DNA from: Cadophora sp. MPI-SDFR-AT-0126
Taxonomy: Eukaryota; Ascomycota; Leotiomycetes; Helotiales; Ploettnerulaceae
Reading direction: 5' to 3'
DNA length: 64,000 bases
Assembly (NCBI GenBank): GCA_020747065.1
Contig: JAGMVK010000002.1
Span: forward strand, 2,976,001 to 3,040,000
Below are positions 44,727 through 54,485 of the stretch, piece after piece. The notes under the pieces are model-generated. The model did no database searches, was not told the DNA's origin, and saw only the letters and a program-made list of their open reading frames with translations. A program made the position numbers and the translations under genes. Every line of letters starts with the position of its first letter. The stretch's first letter is position 1.

Positions 44727-45645
44727 TTAGAAAGCCAACTCCTTCTTGATCTCCGCGATCGCCAGACCAGGATTCAGACCCTTGGGGCACGTCCTCGAGC
44801 AGTTCAAAATCGTGTGGCAACGGTACACACTCATGCTGTTGTCCAACGCAGCCTTTCTCTCCTCCTTCTTCTGATCTCTGGAATCTGCCAACCAGCGATA
44901 ACTCTGCATAAGCACGGCAGGACCAAGGTATTCCTCCGAGTTCCACCAGTATGATGGGCAGGACGTCGAGCAGCAGGCACAGAGAATACATTCGTAGAGA
45001 CCATCCAGCTTCTTGCGCTCCTCCTTGCTCTGCAGGTATTCTTTGTTGTTTGGCCCTGGGCCGTCGTGTTGAAGGTATGGCTTGATGGACTTGTATTGCT
45101 TGTAGAAGAGCGTGAGATCTGGCACGATATCTTTGACGACGTAGGTGTGGGGGAGGGGGTAGATCTTCGTCTCTTGCTTGGTATCTGTTGGGATTCGGCC
45201 TGTAGGTAGTCAGTCAAATTGTGTCTTTAAATTGAATGTGCGCACAAGACATACACAAGCAAGCCAGGGTATTGACACCATCGATGTTCATCGCACAGCT
45301 TCCGCAAATTCCTTCTCTGCAACTCCGTCTGAACGTCAAGGTAGGGTCGACCTCGTTCTTGATCCGAATAAGAGCATCCAACATCATAGGACCCGTCTTG
45401 TTCAAATCGAGAGTATAGCTTTGCATGCGAGGCTTGGAGGTGGGCTCATCGGGGTTCCAGCGGTAGATGTGGAAGGTCTTGATTTTGGCATTAGGATCGC
45501 TGGTGGGTTCCTTGACCGTGGTCGTTTGCGAAGGAGGGACAGCACCAGTGGTCGCAACAGAAGCCATGCCGCGAATTGAGGATCTGCTGAAAGCTGGTCT
45601 ACTCGCCGCTGCGAACAGGCGCGAGGTCGAACGAAGGGAGGCCAT
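44727..45645 (-). CDS. SDHB: succinate dehydrogenase iron-sulfur subunit
   Basis: Two exons, 45645-45255 and 45199-44727 (intron GTATGT...CTACAG), 287 residues. The mitochondrial presequence is [17 protein letters not shown]. All three clusters are present. The [2Fe-2S] uses Cys109, 114, 117 and 129 ([10 protein letters not shown]...LAC). The [4Fe-4S] uses Cys201, 204, 207 and later Cys268 in TCPKG. The [3Fe-4S] uses Cys211, 258 and 264 ([20 protein letters not shown]). SdhB passes electrons from the flavoprotein SdhA to ubiquinone in the inner membrane (complex II and TCA cycle). The quinone-pocket residues that change in carboxamide-fungicide-resistant isolates of other fungi are the sensitive type here (Pro212, Asn217, His259, Ile261 by my numbering). 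A CCAAT core lies about 260 bases upstream. Confidence 0.97.
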
Positions 45646-45903
45646 TGTCGTTGGAGTGGAGTTGAGTGTTGATTCGGGCGGGCGGGCGGACGTTCAATCG
45701 CAAAAGATTGTGTTATGTTTCTCGAGGATTGTTGTGCTCGATATATTGCGCCACAATTGAATCGTGAATTGGAGTTCTACGGCAGACGTTGCAGGCGTCA
45801 ATGTCAATTGGAGGCTCAAGAAGTGTAGACGTCGTCGATCGATGGCAATTGATTGTTAGACCTCGGGAATAAAGCTACACCAAAACATAGTGGAGTGCTG
45901 CTG

Positions 45904-45908
45904 GCCAA
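45904..45908 (+). promoter_or_regulatory. CCAAT core upstream of SDHB
   Basis: CCAAT occurs on the plus strand (ATTGG in the SDHB direction) about 260 bases before the SDHB ATG. HAP-complex control of respiratory genes makes it plausible. Motif and position only. Confidence 0.3.
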
Positions 45909-46666
45909 TGAGGAGCGGGGTGTTCGAAATCAATGAGCCGACCTGGGAACTTCTCGGGATATCACGTGGAGCAGCTTTTGATATTGCAGTCTGGTTTCGA
46001 CCTGGGATATTTCTTTCGAGATGACAGTATTATGCTTATATGCAAGACCTGTCGTTTAAAAAGGCATCTTCATAATTTCTCATTGCCTGATATTCTTCAC
46101 ACCTACCGAATAAACCGCAAGCGGATGGTGCAGACCTGAAGCTGATGCCGAGCAAGTACCAGTCCTCAAGATGGTGGTTGGACGCCGAGATTGATATGGA
46201 CGCCGTCACTTCCTCTTATCGAAGCAAGCATTACAGGAGATTTCGCAGTACTCCGTAGTTTGCTTCGACAATCGTTTTGGAAAGATGCCATATGGGAATC
46301 GATGCATTACATCGGCCATCTCTTCAACACAAATCGATAGTTTAAAATTTCGTCATCCTTAGTTGCCTATAGCTTTCGTGGGATTTTGCTATGGCCCGCG
46401 CCTAATTTTTTTGCCTTTCAAATTCCGTTCGATGACATTAAATGTTTCATTCATGCCATACTTGCTCACGTACCTCGGTCATGGCTTGACTTACCAGACG
46501 ACGATACTGCCCCGGTATCAATTTGTGATTGTTTCGTTTATTCTCAATTTGGAACCGATGCTGAGTCCTTGGGGAGCCATACTTATACCCAGCAATTCGA
46601 TTCTTTATCTCATTTTGCAGGTCTTGTATAGATTGATTTTCATCATATGATTTTGAAATGCGGACT

Positions 46667-46671
46667 TTGTT
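46667..46671. repeat. target-site duplication TTGTT, copy 1
   Basis: The five bases TTGTT precede the left LTR of copia element 1, and the same five follow its right LTR at 51861-51865. A 5-bp duplication is standard for Ty1/copia integration. Confidence 0.85.
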
Positions 46672-46897
46672 TGTTATCGAAGCAGGTCACGGGTCAGATC
46701 ACTAATTATTCTGGTAAATTAGTAGCGGAAGAGTTACTGTTTTAAGACTGTAACTACAAGTGCTTATATGCATCTACATGTAATAGGCAGAAGTAGGCAA
46801 TAAAGGAAACAGATAAGTCAATCATTATGTGATAGAGTCCCGTGACTCATAGCAAGAGAGTACCAAAGAGGTCAAAATAGCTCACCGTATTCTAACA
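46672..46897 (-). repeat. 3' LTR of copia element 1
   Basis: 226 bases running TGTTATCGA...TTCTAACA on the plus strand. It differs from the partner LTR at about nine sites, all transitions, with most T or A bases on this side. The purine-rich AGAGTGGAAG tract (minus strand) sits directly inside it at 46898-46907. Confidence 0.92.
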
Positions 46898-47079
46898 CTT
46901 CCACTCTAGTTTAGGCTCCAAATACCCGTACGTTTTCAGTACAAATAAGACATCCAAATGAATGACACTGATAAACGAAATATCCCAGTGAATAGACGTC
47001 ATATAGCGTGCTATGACAATCGTATAGCCTATACTCCCTTAATGCTAAACACATCGAGTGCAGGTGCGAATACTTAATG

Positions 47080-48450
47080 CTTCAGAGGTTTAGTAAACAG
47101 ATCGGCAGCCTGTGCTTTCGTCGGCACATGTTCCAAAGAGATTAAGTTATCCTCGATCAGTTAACGAAGGTAGCAGTATCGGTTATTGATATGCTTACTC
47201 CTCTTATGGAAAGCAGGGTTATGAGCAAATTAGATAGTCCCTAAGTTGTCATAACGAAGAGTAATTAGGAGGTAATCTCCAGAGTGCAGGGCGTATAGTA
47301 CGTCGTGCAGAAATACTGCAAGTTTCCTAGCTTCACAGCTTGCAATATACTCGGCTTCCATCGTGGCAGCAACGTTTATAGTCTACTTCTGGCTTTGCCA
47401 TGCCATAATACTATTATTCAGTATAAAGCCGTCCCTAAAGACGCATTTTCGGTCCTCTACAGCTGCGTAGTCCGAGTCGCAGTACCCATACAGCTTCAAG
47501 TTGCCGTTGCCGTAGACTATGCCGTAATTAATAGTACCACGGATATACCGCAGGACTCGTAGAACCCCATTCCAGTTCGCAACTGAAGGGTCTTAACAGA
47601 ATTAAGAGAACTAAGCAGCCTCGAACGCAATGTCAGGTCTTATGAGCATAGCTAAGTACAACAAGCCTCCCACTGCTTCTTAGTACACCTTTTAATCGCA
47701 TCTAAGGTCACCGAGGCCTGCACGCTTCATATAATTGTAGTTCTCAGACAGTAACGAGACTAGGGTGCAGTCTATCATATTAAACCGACGAAGGAGTTCT
47801 TTTACGTAGTAGCTCTAATCAATCCTAATAGTTCCGTTTAATCGATCTTACTGAACTCGCATTCCCAAGAAGAATATCAGCTCTCCTTAGTCCTTCATCT
47901 TAAATATCGCTACCAGCTAAGCTTTCGTAGCCTTAACTGCGTCCAACTTTCCTGTAATAATCAGATCATCGATGTACACTCTTATAACAACGCCGGTTCG
48001 ATCATTCTTAAACGCGCAAGGGTCCTTAGTTGATTTAAACCCATACTTCTTCACTTTAGTAGTAAGTTCTTTATACTAGTTCCTCGCGGATTATTTCAGG
48101 CTGTAGAGGCCTTAACGAACTCGACAGCATTTCCCAGCTTCCTGCTTGATTCCTTCAGGGATTTCCATGTAAATCTCCTCTTCTAAATCCGAGACTAGGA
48201 ACGCATTATTAATATCCATCGAATGCATATACTACCTATTTAACGCCGAGATAGCGAAGATTATACGGAGTGCTTCTTTCCGCATTATAAGTGTAAAAGT
48301 TTCGTCGTAGTCTTACCTGTAAACTTGTATGAATCCCCTTGCAATAAGCCTAGCCTTAAATCTGTCAATCTAGCCGTACGGCGTGTACTTGCATTTGAAC
48401 ACCTATTTATTATCAATGATATTCTTCACCTTAGGGATATCCATAATTTC
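47080..48450 (-). pseudogene. copia element 1 reverse transcriptase / RNase H remnant
   Basis: No long frame survives, but stretches translate to recognisable copia RNase H, such as AHNPAFHKRSKHINNRY near 47225-47170, which matches AHNPEFHKRSKHIDNRY of element 2. RT-like segments continue to about 48450. Stops are mainly TAG/TAA at positions where element 2 has Trp or Gln. Non-functional. Confidence 0.7.
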
Positions 48451-49199
48451 CCATGTTCCACGGGCGACTAGCGCGTTAAGTTCACGCTGTATTACCAGCT
48501 TCCATTCTCTACCGTACCTCTTACTGTTAATGGCTTCTTTATACGATTTTAGCTTAACAACGGGTGGAATCAGCGAGTGCTAGTTAATAGGTTACTCGGT
48601 TAAATTATTTTCTTCAACTCGACGAGCTGTCTCATCCTCGTCGTGCCGCTTCGGGGCGTGACAAGATCTCCTACCACAGGGAAGATTCATATCAGGAGCT
48701 TCGAAGTAACGTGATCTCTTCTGTCTTTCATGCTCCCGATGTTCCGGTTCGGACTCGTCCGACTCGGTATTGTTTTCGTCGGGTTCAGGAGTTTCCAAAT
48801 CTCCCCCCGAGCGAGTAACTCCTTGGCCAATCGTAGGCCTGTTAGAAGCGCTTTCGGTATACCCCTCACCAGTATCTACAACGATAGTGTTGCTCATATC
48901 CTTGTCGAAATCGCTATCTTCGATAATATAAGGTCTGCTATTATCGTCTTCTCCTATAGACGTGCCATTCTCGGCAGCAGCTAGTGCTCCGTGTTAGGGT
49001 GCATTCAACATTGAAGCCTCCTCGGAAGCCTTATTTTCGGGGTTTGCGGGACGTTCGATATTCCGTAGGATAGCTAAGTCGTCTGCTTCCTTGTCGTCGT
49101 CCAATTCGAGTTCTCCTTCTTCTTTAAGCGGGAAGATATCCGAATCCAATAGTTCCCCCTATGTTTCTTACTTAAAGAACTTGATATTCGCAGTTCGCT

Positions 49200-50100
49200 C
49201 GATCTTACCTGTTCTAGGGTTAAGAACGCGGTATTAGTGGAGGGTTTATTCGTAGTTAACGAAGATTCGCGGCTCTAATACTGCGTCCAGCTTTCCGTCG
49301 CGCTTTTCAAACTAAGTATACATAAAACATAGGCATCCCTATACGCGTACGCGTGCAATCGACGACTTCCGTCCGCTCTATAATTCTTCGGGTAACTTGC
49401 CAGTTGCCTTAGTAGTCAATAAGTTTCGGATGTGATTTACTACTAGTATAGCCTCTCCCTATAACTGCGTAGGGAGATCAGTATCTAAGAGCATCGCACG
49501 AGCGGCAGTGATCAGAGTACGATTCAAACGCTTAGTAATCCTGTTCTGCTCTAGCGTATACGTAACTATGAACTCACTTTCTACCCCCTCGTGCTTCAAT
49601 GCTTCTACTAGCTTTTGAAACTCGCCAGTGTTATCTATACGCAATGTCGTGAGTTTGCATCCTAACTACAACTCTACGTATAGTTTCCAGAGCTTCACTA
49701 TATCATAGACATCGCTTTTACTCTTAGCTAGGTAGACCCAGCTCTTTCTTGTAGCTTCATTTATAAAGGTGATAAAGTATACGAATCCTTTAGTGGTGGA
49801 GACGTGATACGGTCCCTAGGTATCTATATGCACCCTCCCCAGCTTCTTCGTCACTGGAGTGCCACTCTTCTTGTTTATCACCCGTAGTAGCTTCGATCGA
49901 AGGCACGGTCTACACGGTTTGGATTTAGGAAGCGCTTTTAAAGGCTCACGGACGCCATTAACGTGACAGTGTAGGTCCTTCATCCGGTCCGAGCTAAGAT
50001 AGCTAAGTCGTCTGTGCATCAACTCAGAGTATTCTTTGGAAGAAAGCTCGTCGTCCTTCCGTTCTCTCAGCGGTTTATAGCGAGCGGTAAGTGCCTTTAG
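49200..50100 (-). pseudogene. copia element 1 integrase remnant
   Basis: Two readable pieces. At 50022-49816 is a GAG-pre-integrase zinc region (MMHRRLSYLSSDRMKDLH, CRPCLRSKLLRVINK). At 49644-49459 is the end of the integrase core (EFIVTYTLEQNRITKRLNRT). Compared with element 2, Pro-to-Leu, Gly-to-Arg, Val-to-Ile, Ala-to-Thr and Glu-to-Lys changes all fit C-to-T or G-to-A. The core Glu codon of the D,D,E triad is one of those lost (VAER to ITKR). Dead. Confidence 0.75.
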
Positions 50101-50539
50101 TTATGAGACACGCTTTAGCACATAGTCGTTACCGTTGAGTTTACTATAGCCGACTTCTCTGCCATTCTTCCGTACAATAGCTTTTCCATTTCCAAATTCA
50201 ACCGTCATCCCTCTGCGATCAAGCTATCCCACCGATAGTAAACTAACTGCTAGTGATAGGACGTAGAGAGCGTTTTGCAGCTTCAAGTCTTCCCTATTAA
50301 AGAGAGAAACGCGGCAGGTTCTAGTTCCTGCTACTGAAATAAAGGTTCCATTTACTAGCTCGACTTCCCTGCGGTCTATTATATTAAGGTCAACAAATTA
50401 ACTTCGATCTGCACTTATATACTGTGAGGCGCCTGAGTTAAAATACTAAATAGCTGAATTCGCCGTAGTGACTCCCGCACGCTAGGCGGTGTCATTTCCG
50501 GTCATCCTCGCGGAGCCAGCTTTCTCCTTCCCTTTCTTA

Positions 50540-51495
50540 TCTATCGATCTGTTATTGTCTTAGAGGTCGGTGGCTTTATTCTCCAAATGAGCCTTACCTT
50601 TAGGAGTAAGAAGCTATTTCGGACAATACCTATCCTAATAATTAGTCTTACCGCAGTACTTGCATGGCGTTCTCCCTTAGCCTTAACGCCTATTCTTTCC
50701 ACCTTGATTCTTCGATCGACTTCGGTCTTAGTTCTTTCCATTAGACAAACCGTATTTAGCAGTTTCGGACTTTTAATCATGGAAGAGCTTAGCTTCCTTC
50801 AGCCGGTTAATAACAGTATCCCACGCAGGAGGATCACCAGACATTAAAATTCCGATTTAAGTCTTCATCGACTCTTCCCCTTCAAAGATCTCCATCAGCC
50901 TGTAGGTCTTCATGAAATCCGTAGGCTTATTGGCTTTGTCGAGGTCTCCAATCTGTTCCTGAAGACGCGTTAATGTCGACGCGACTTTGTTAACAGAGTC
51001 GCTACTATGTCTCAGGGATATGAATTCCCTGTAGAGGCTCATCAACTTCACACCTCCTTTTCCCTTGTGTATTCGTTCGAGAGTGTGCCAAGCGTCGTAT
51101 GCCGTCAGACAGTTTGCGACATAGTCAAATTGAGTTACTTCAACCGTGTTTTGAATCATGTACAGTGCTGCACTGTTCATGCCACGATATCTATCGATCT
51201 TATCATCGACTTTCTTAAGAACTAGTTCCTTTCTATTACTATCCTCCGTTCCGGACAATAGCGGCGGGGTCTCGTATATCATTGATAGTAGCGGTACTCT
51301 TTGCGGATTAGTAAAGTCCTCAATCGTGATGACAAGACCAATGGTTTCAGGTTTAGTGAGTACTAGCCACCAGAGTGCTCCCGCAATAAGGATATCCCGC
51401 ATATGGATGCTTCATCGGCGGTAGTTCTTGTCGTTTAACTTCTCGATTTTTGGGATAGACAGCTTCCTAAGGTCGTATGCCGAGGACGAAGCCAT
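50540..51495 (-). pseudogene. copia element 1 gag remnant
   Basis: Starts at ATG 51495 (MASSSAYDLRKLSIPKIEKL) and meets TGA after NDKNYRR, where element 2 has YRRWS, so Trp became stop. The frame reopens from 51402 to 50857 with gag (UBN2-type) sequence (YDAWHTLERIHKGKGGVKLM). A CCHC zinc knuckle near 50640 reads CKYCGKTNY-stop-DRYC, with the His codon changed to Tyr. It would have packaged element RNA. Confidence 0.8.
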
Positions 51496-51621
51496 AGTGT
51501 GTTCCGTAAGTTGGAAACGTTATCCACTGAACTCTTTCTCGGAGGTGACAAGTCTCCGAAGTGGATGATTTCTGCCCTAGATCACGTATTGCTACGTATT
51601 TCACAGCGTTGAAGGCCAACC

Positions 51622-51634
51622 GGGGCTCATAACC
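51622..51634 (-). other. primer-binding site, half initiator tRNA-Met type
   Basis: The plus strand reads GGGGCTCATAACC immediately outside the 5' LTR, so the element RNA would read GGTTATGAGCCCC. This is complementary to the anticodon stem-loop of eukaryotic initiator tRNA-Met (GGGCTCATAACCC), the half-tRNA primer known from Drosophila copia and yeast Ty5. The same string lies at 62828-62840 in element 2. Confidence 0.75.
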
Positions 51635-51860
51635 TGTTATCGAAGCAGGTCACGGGTCAGATCACTAATCATTCTGGTAAATTAGCAGCGGAAGAGTTAC
51701 TGTTCTAAGACTGTAACTACAGGTGCTTATATGCATCTACATGCAATAGGCAGAAGTAGGTAACAAAGGAAACAGATGAGTCAATCATTATGTGATAGAG
51801 TCCCGTGACTCATAGCAAGAGAGTACCAAAGAGGTCAAAACAGCTCACCGTATTCTAACA
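51635..51860 (-). repeat. 5' LTR of copia element 1
   Basis: 226 bases, TGTTATCGA...TTCTAACA on the plus strand, equal in length to the LTR at 46672. Followed by TTGTT at 51861-51865, the second copy of the target duplication. Confidence 0.92.
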
Positions 51861-52471
51861 TTGTTAGTCACTGGGGGTTAGAGTTCTTGGCAAGAAGCCA
51901 GGCGTAGTGAGTCGGATTGAGTAACCCCATACGATTCTGGCTGGAATGGACATCGCAACGTTAAAGGCCAGACTCATTTTACAGTAGTGCATCTCGATAA
52001 TGCAAGTTCTTCCTTTGAACGCTTCCAGAAAAGGAGATGGCTCTCGATCATTGGATTAGGCGCTTGGTGTCGTGAACATCCCCTGCCGTCTTCCTTAGTC
52101 GTCTAGCATGGCATACTGCCATTGGGAACAGACGTTTCTGTATCGTATGCAGACTGGTTTCTTGCTTTTGATACTAAAGTAGGAAAATCAGCCACAGCTT
52201 TCTCCGTGGTGTGGGACATGCAGGAATATAGTTCAGTGGCTTTCTCGCTTAGGGCCCAGCTGATCATGGAGCTGAAAATTGAGCGATCGTGGCGGGAGGA
52301 TCACAGAAAGACTGGATGTGTTGACTGAACTAAGTTCACTTGGTAGGTGATGTTTTTTACCGAGTAGGTGGTCTGGAAAGTATCCAGCGCAGTTGGCTTC
52401 TACTGCACATTTCCACCATTCCAATTCTGACAACAGGCATCATCGTCAGAAACATACACGAACCTTTCGAT
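51861..52471. other. flank of copia element 1 and promoter of the MGC gene
   Basis: 600 bases starting with the second TTGTT duplication. No gene seen. An in-frame extension of the next gene to 52340 looks like leader. Confidence 0.45.
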
Positions 52472-54347
52472 ATGGGCTGCAATTCAAGTCGAGAACCAAG
52501 TCAAACGGGCGCAGCTAATGTTCAGCGTAATACAGTAGGGACGCAGGCCCTGGGTATAAACCAAGCTCAACCACCGCGGCCAGTTCCAGCTCCAGCTCAA
52601 AACCATTCCCAGGGACCATCGCGACAAGGACCACCACAGCAAGGATACCCGCAACTAAGACCATCGCAAATGCAGGCATCAAATTCGTCTTCGCCAATGT
52701 CACCGAGGTCTGCTGGTAGCTGCGAAATCCAGATAATTTCCCCGCCTGGGACATGGCCAAGAGTTGTCAGATTCGGGACTGCACCTTTCACGATTTCCAT
52801 CCACGCTCATCTGTTTACTAGTCCTCCTAATCAACTTCCTTGTTGGACTTATATTTCACAAGGAATATCTACCCCATCGCAACCTGAGGTCGTCTTCACG
52901 CTTCTTCGGCGACAAAGCGAGAATGTCGAGGTGTTCCCTGAATTTCCTCTGGAGTGGATCAAGTGTATTTATGAAAGAGCCCAAGGGGGTCTTTATTTGG
53001 AAACTGGAGACTTGGTCGAACTGGAAGTTGGTCAAGACGAGGCTGCCTTGAAGTTCAATCAGATCAAGATTATGCAGACTTCACGTGCATGGCAGGGAAT
53101 GAGCCGTTTTGCATCTCTGCTCCATGGGATGCCAGTAACCAGTGGTGCCTTCCAGGGTCTCAATGACTTCCTTCCATTGAAAGCTCATCACGTCGTTGCA
53201 TTGACACACGAAGAGACAGCGGTAGCCAAGCAATTTGGAGTTACTCGAGTTCTCGGCCATCTGGGCCTATCTGTCCGCTGGTTTCCATACCCGCCTTGGA
53301 TCGACAGAGACCGGAAGGATACCGTGACACTAGCCGATTAAGGAGGAAGTATCCGGATTGGAATGCCAATCTTACGCTTGAATGGGCTGAATGCAATGCT
53401 CATCCAGGATGATATCGTGCTCACAATTCCTGCAGACGAAGATAAGCAGAAAGCGTTCAAGGAATATATCAACTCACTGCCCATGTCAGCGGCTGTGGGC
53501 ATTGACTCTTTCATGGCTGAAGAGGCAGATAGCGGGCTCACATGGAAAAGAGGCCAGAGGGATCCAATGGGCTATGCATCCAATAGGTGATTGAACCACA
53601 CCTCATTAGTAGTTGTTCGTTACACTGATGAATCGATGGGATAGCGGCGGAATGAAGAATCTAAATCTCGGCTTTTTGATGTTTGCACCGCAGCAAGACA
53701 GTGATCACTGCATCATGTGCGAGGATGGATATGGAAGTGAGTCAGCGAAACGTAAAGCGTGCTACAATGCTAACATCACAGTACTCATACGCGACTGTAC
53801 CTGGAAGACCATTTGCGACGCAGTACAAAACAGTCAAGACATCATCATCCCTCTGGCCGGCGACAAACGGTTCATACTCCAGTGGAAGCACTCTGTCTTC
53901 CATAACCCAATCGATGGGGGCGAATATACAGCTTCATGGCAAACATACAGACCCTCTGGCCAACCAAAGCCTCCGTCAACCACACACGTGGATATGAGCC
54001 AAGTAGTGTTCCTCGTGGAGCCTCCCCCTGGTGCTATCAATACAAACGAATTGGTGAGCTACATTCAAGAAATCCAAAAAGCGATCGAAGAACAAACCCC
54101 AGCGCAACCTCTGCCAGCACCTCCTGGGACCCCTCATCCGGGAAGGCAGGCTGTCGTCGAGATCGAACTCCCAAAGCGCGAAGGATGGTTGAAGATGACC
54201 GCATACCCGAGTATGGAAGGTCTCGACATGCTAGGGATTATGGGCCGAATTGGACCTTTGGTAGCTCCTGAGACACAAGCGGCAGCCAGGTTTCAGTTGT
54301 ATTTCAATCTGTGGGGCTATGATGGACCAACTGCGCATTTCTCATAA
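52472..54347 (+). pseudogene. MGC lipid-anchor-type protein with an in-frame TAA
   Basis: Exons by my model: 52472-53586, 53645-53736 and 53782-54347. Translation starts MGCNSSREPSQTG, a strong N-myristoylation (Gly2, Ser6) plus palmitoylation (Cys3) signal for membrane attachment. A Pro/Gln/Ser-rich linker (residues 25-85) leads to a globular domain I do not recognise (FLPLKAHHVVALTHEETAVA, LGLSVRWFPYPPWIDRDRKD, MPILRLNGLNAMLIQDDIVL). A single TAA at 53339-53341 stops the protein after 289 residues. The same frame then continues with clearly coding sequence and two good introns for about 300 more residues, ending GYDGPTAHFS. No splice pair removes the TAA. A CAA-to-TAA change would explain it. 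Either a recent pseudogene, a truncated active protein, or a sequencing error. It is convergent with the HET gene, 138 bases apart. Confidence 0.6.
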
Positions 54348-54485
54348 TATTTGACGGCCCTTGATTGTTACAATTTTATGGTACGTGTTTTACTTGTTGT
54401 CGAATTTGACACGATCTACACAGTGTTCAATGAAACTTAATTTGGCCTGCCCCAAAACCACACTGTCAAGTATCAACTCGAGCAT

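Larger units (their letters stand above)
45646..46671. other. SDHB upstream region and flank of copia element 1
   Basis: 1 kb without a gene. It contains the SDHB promoter, then AT-rich sequence with short frames that ends at the retrotransposon. Confidence 0.5.
46672..51860 (-). mobile_element. Ty1/copia LTR retrotransposon 1, decayed
   Basis: A 5189-bp element on the minus strand with two 226-bp LTRs (46672-46897 and 51635-51860), TGTTA...TAACA ends and an exact TTGTT target duplication. In minus-strand order it has a primer-binding site next to the 5' LTR, gag (about 51495-50600), pre-integrase/integrase (about 50100-49200), reverse transcriptase and RNase H (about 48450-47080) and a purine tract next to the 3' LTR. 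The order integrase-then-RT defines copia rather than gypsy. All frames are broken. The changes are mostly those expected from C-to-T/G-to-A mutation, for example integrase YTLEQNRITKRLNRT against YTPEQNGVAERLNRT in element 2. It is therefore dead but structurally complete. Confidence 0.93.

Noticed and set aside
46672..51860. Gypsy-type classification for element 1
   Set aside because: Integrase lies between gag and RT, and the motifs match copia; gypsy has RT first.
53339..53341. Peroxisomal-type programmed stop readthrough of the MGC gene
   Set aside because: The context is TAA followed by GGA, not the leaky TGA-CTA signal, and the extension ends HFS rather than a PTS1; ordinary mutation is simpler.
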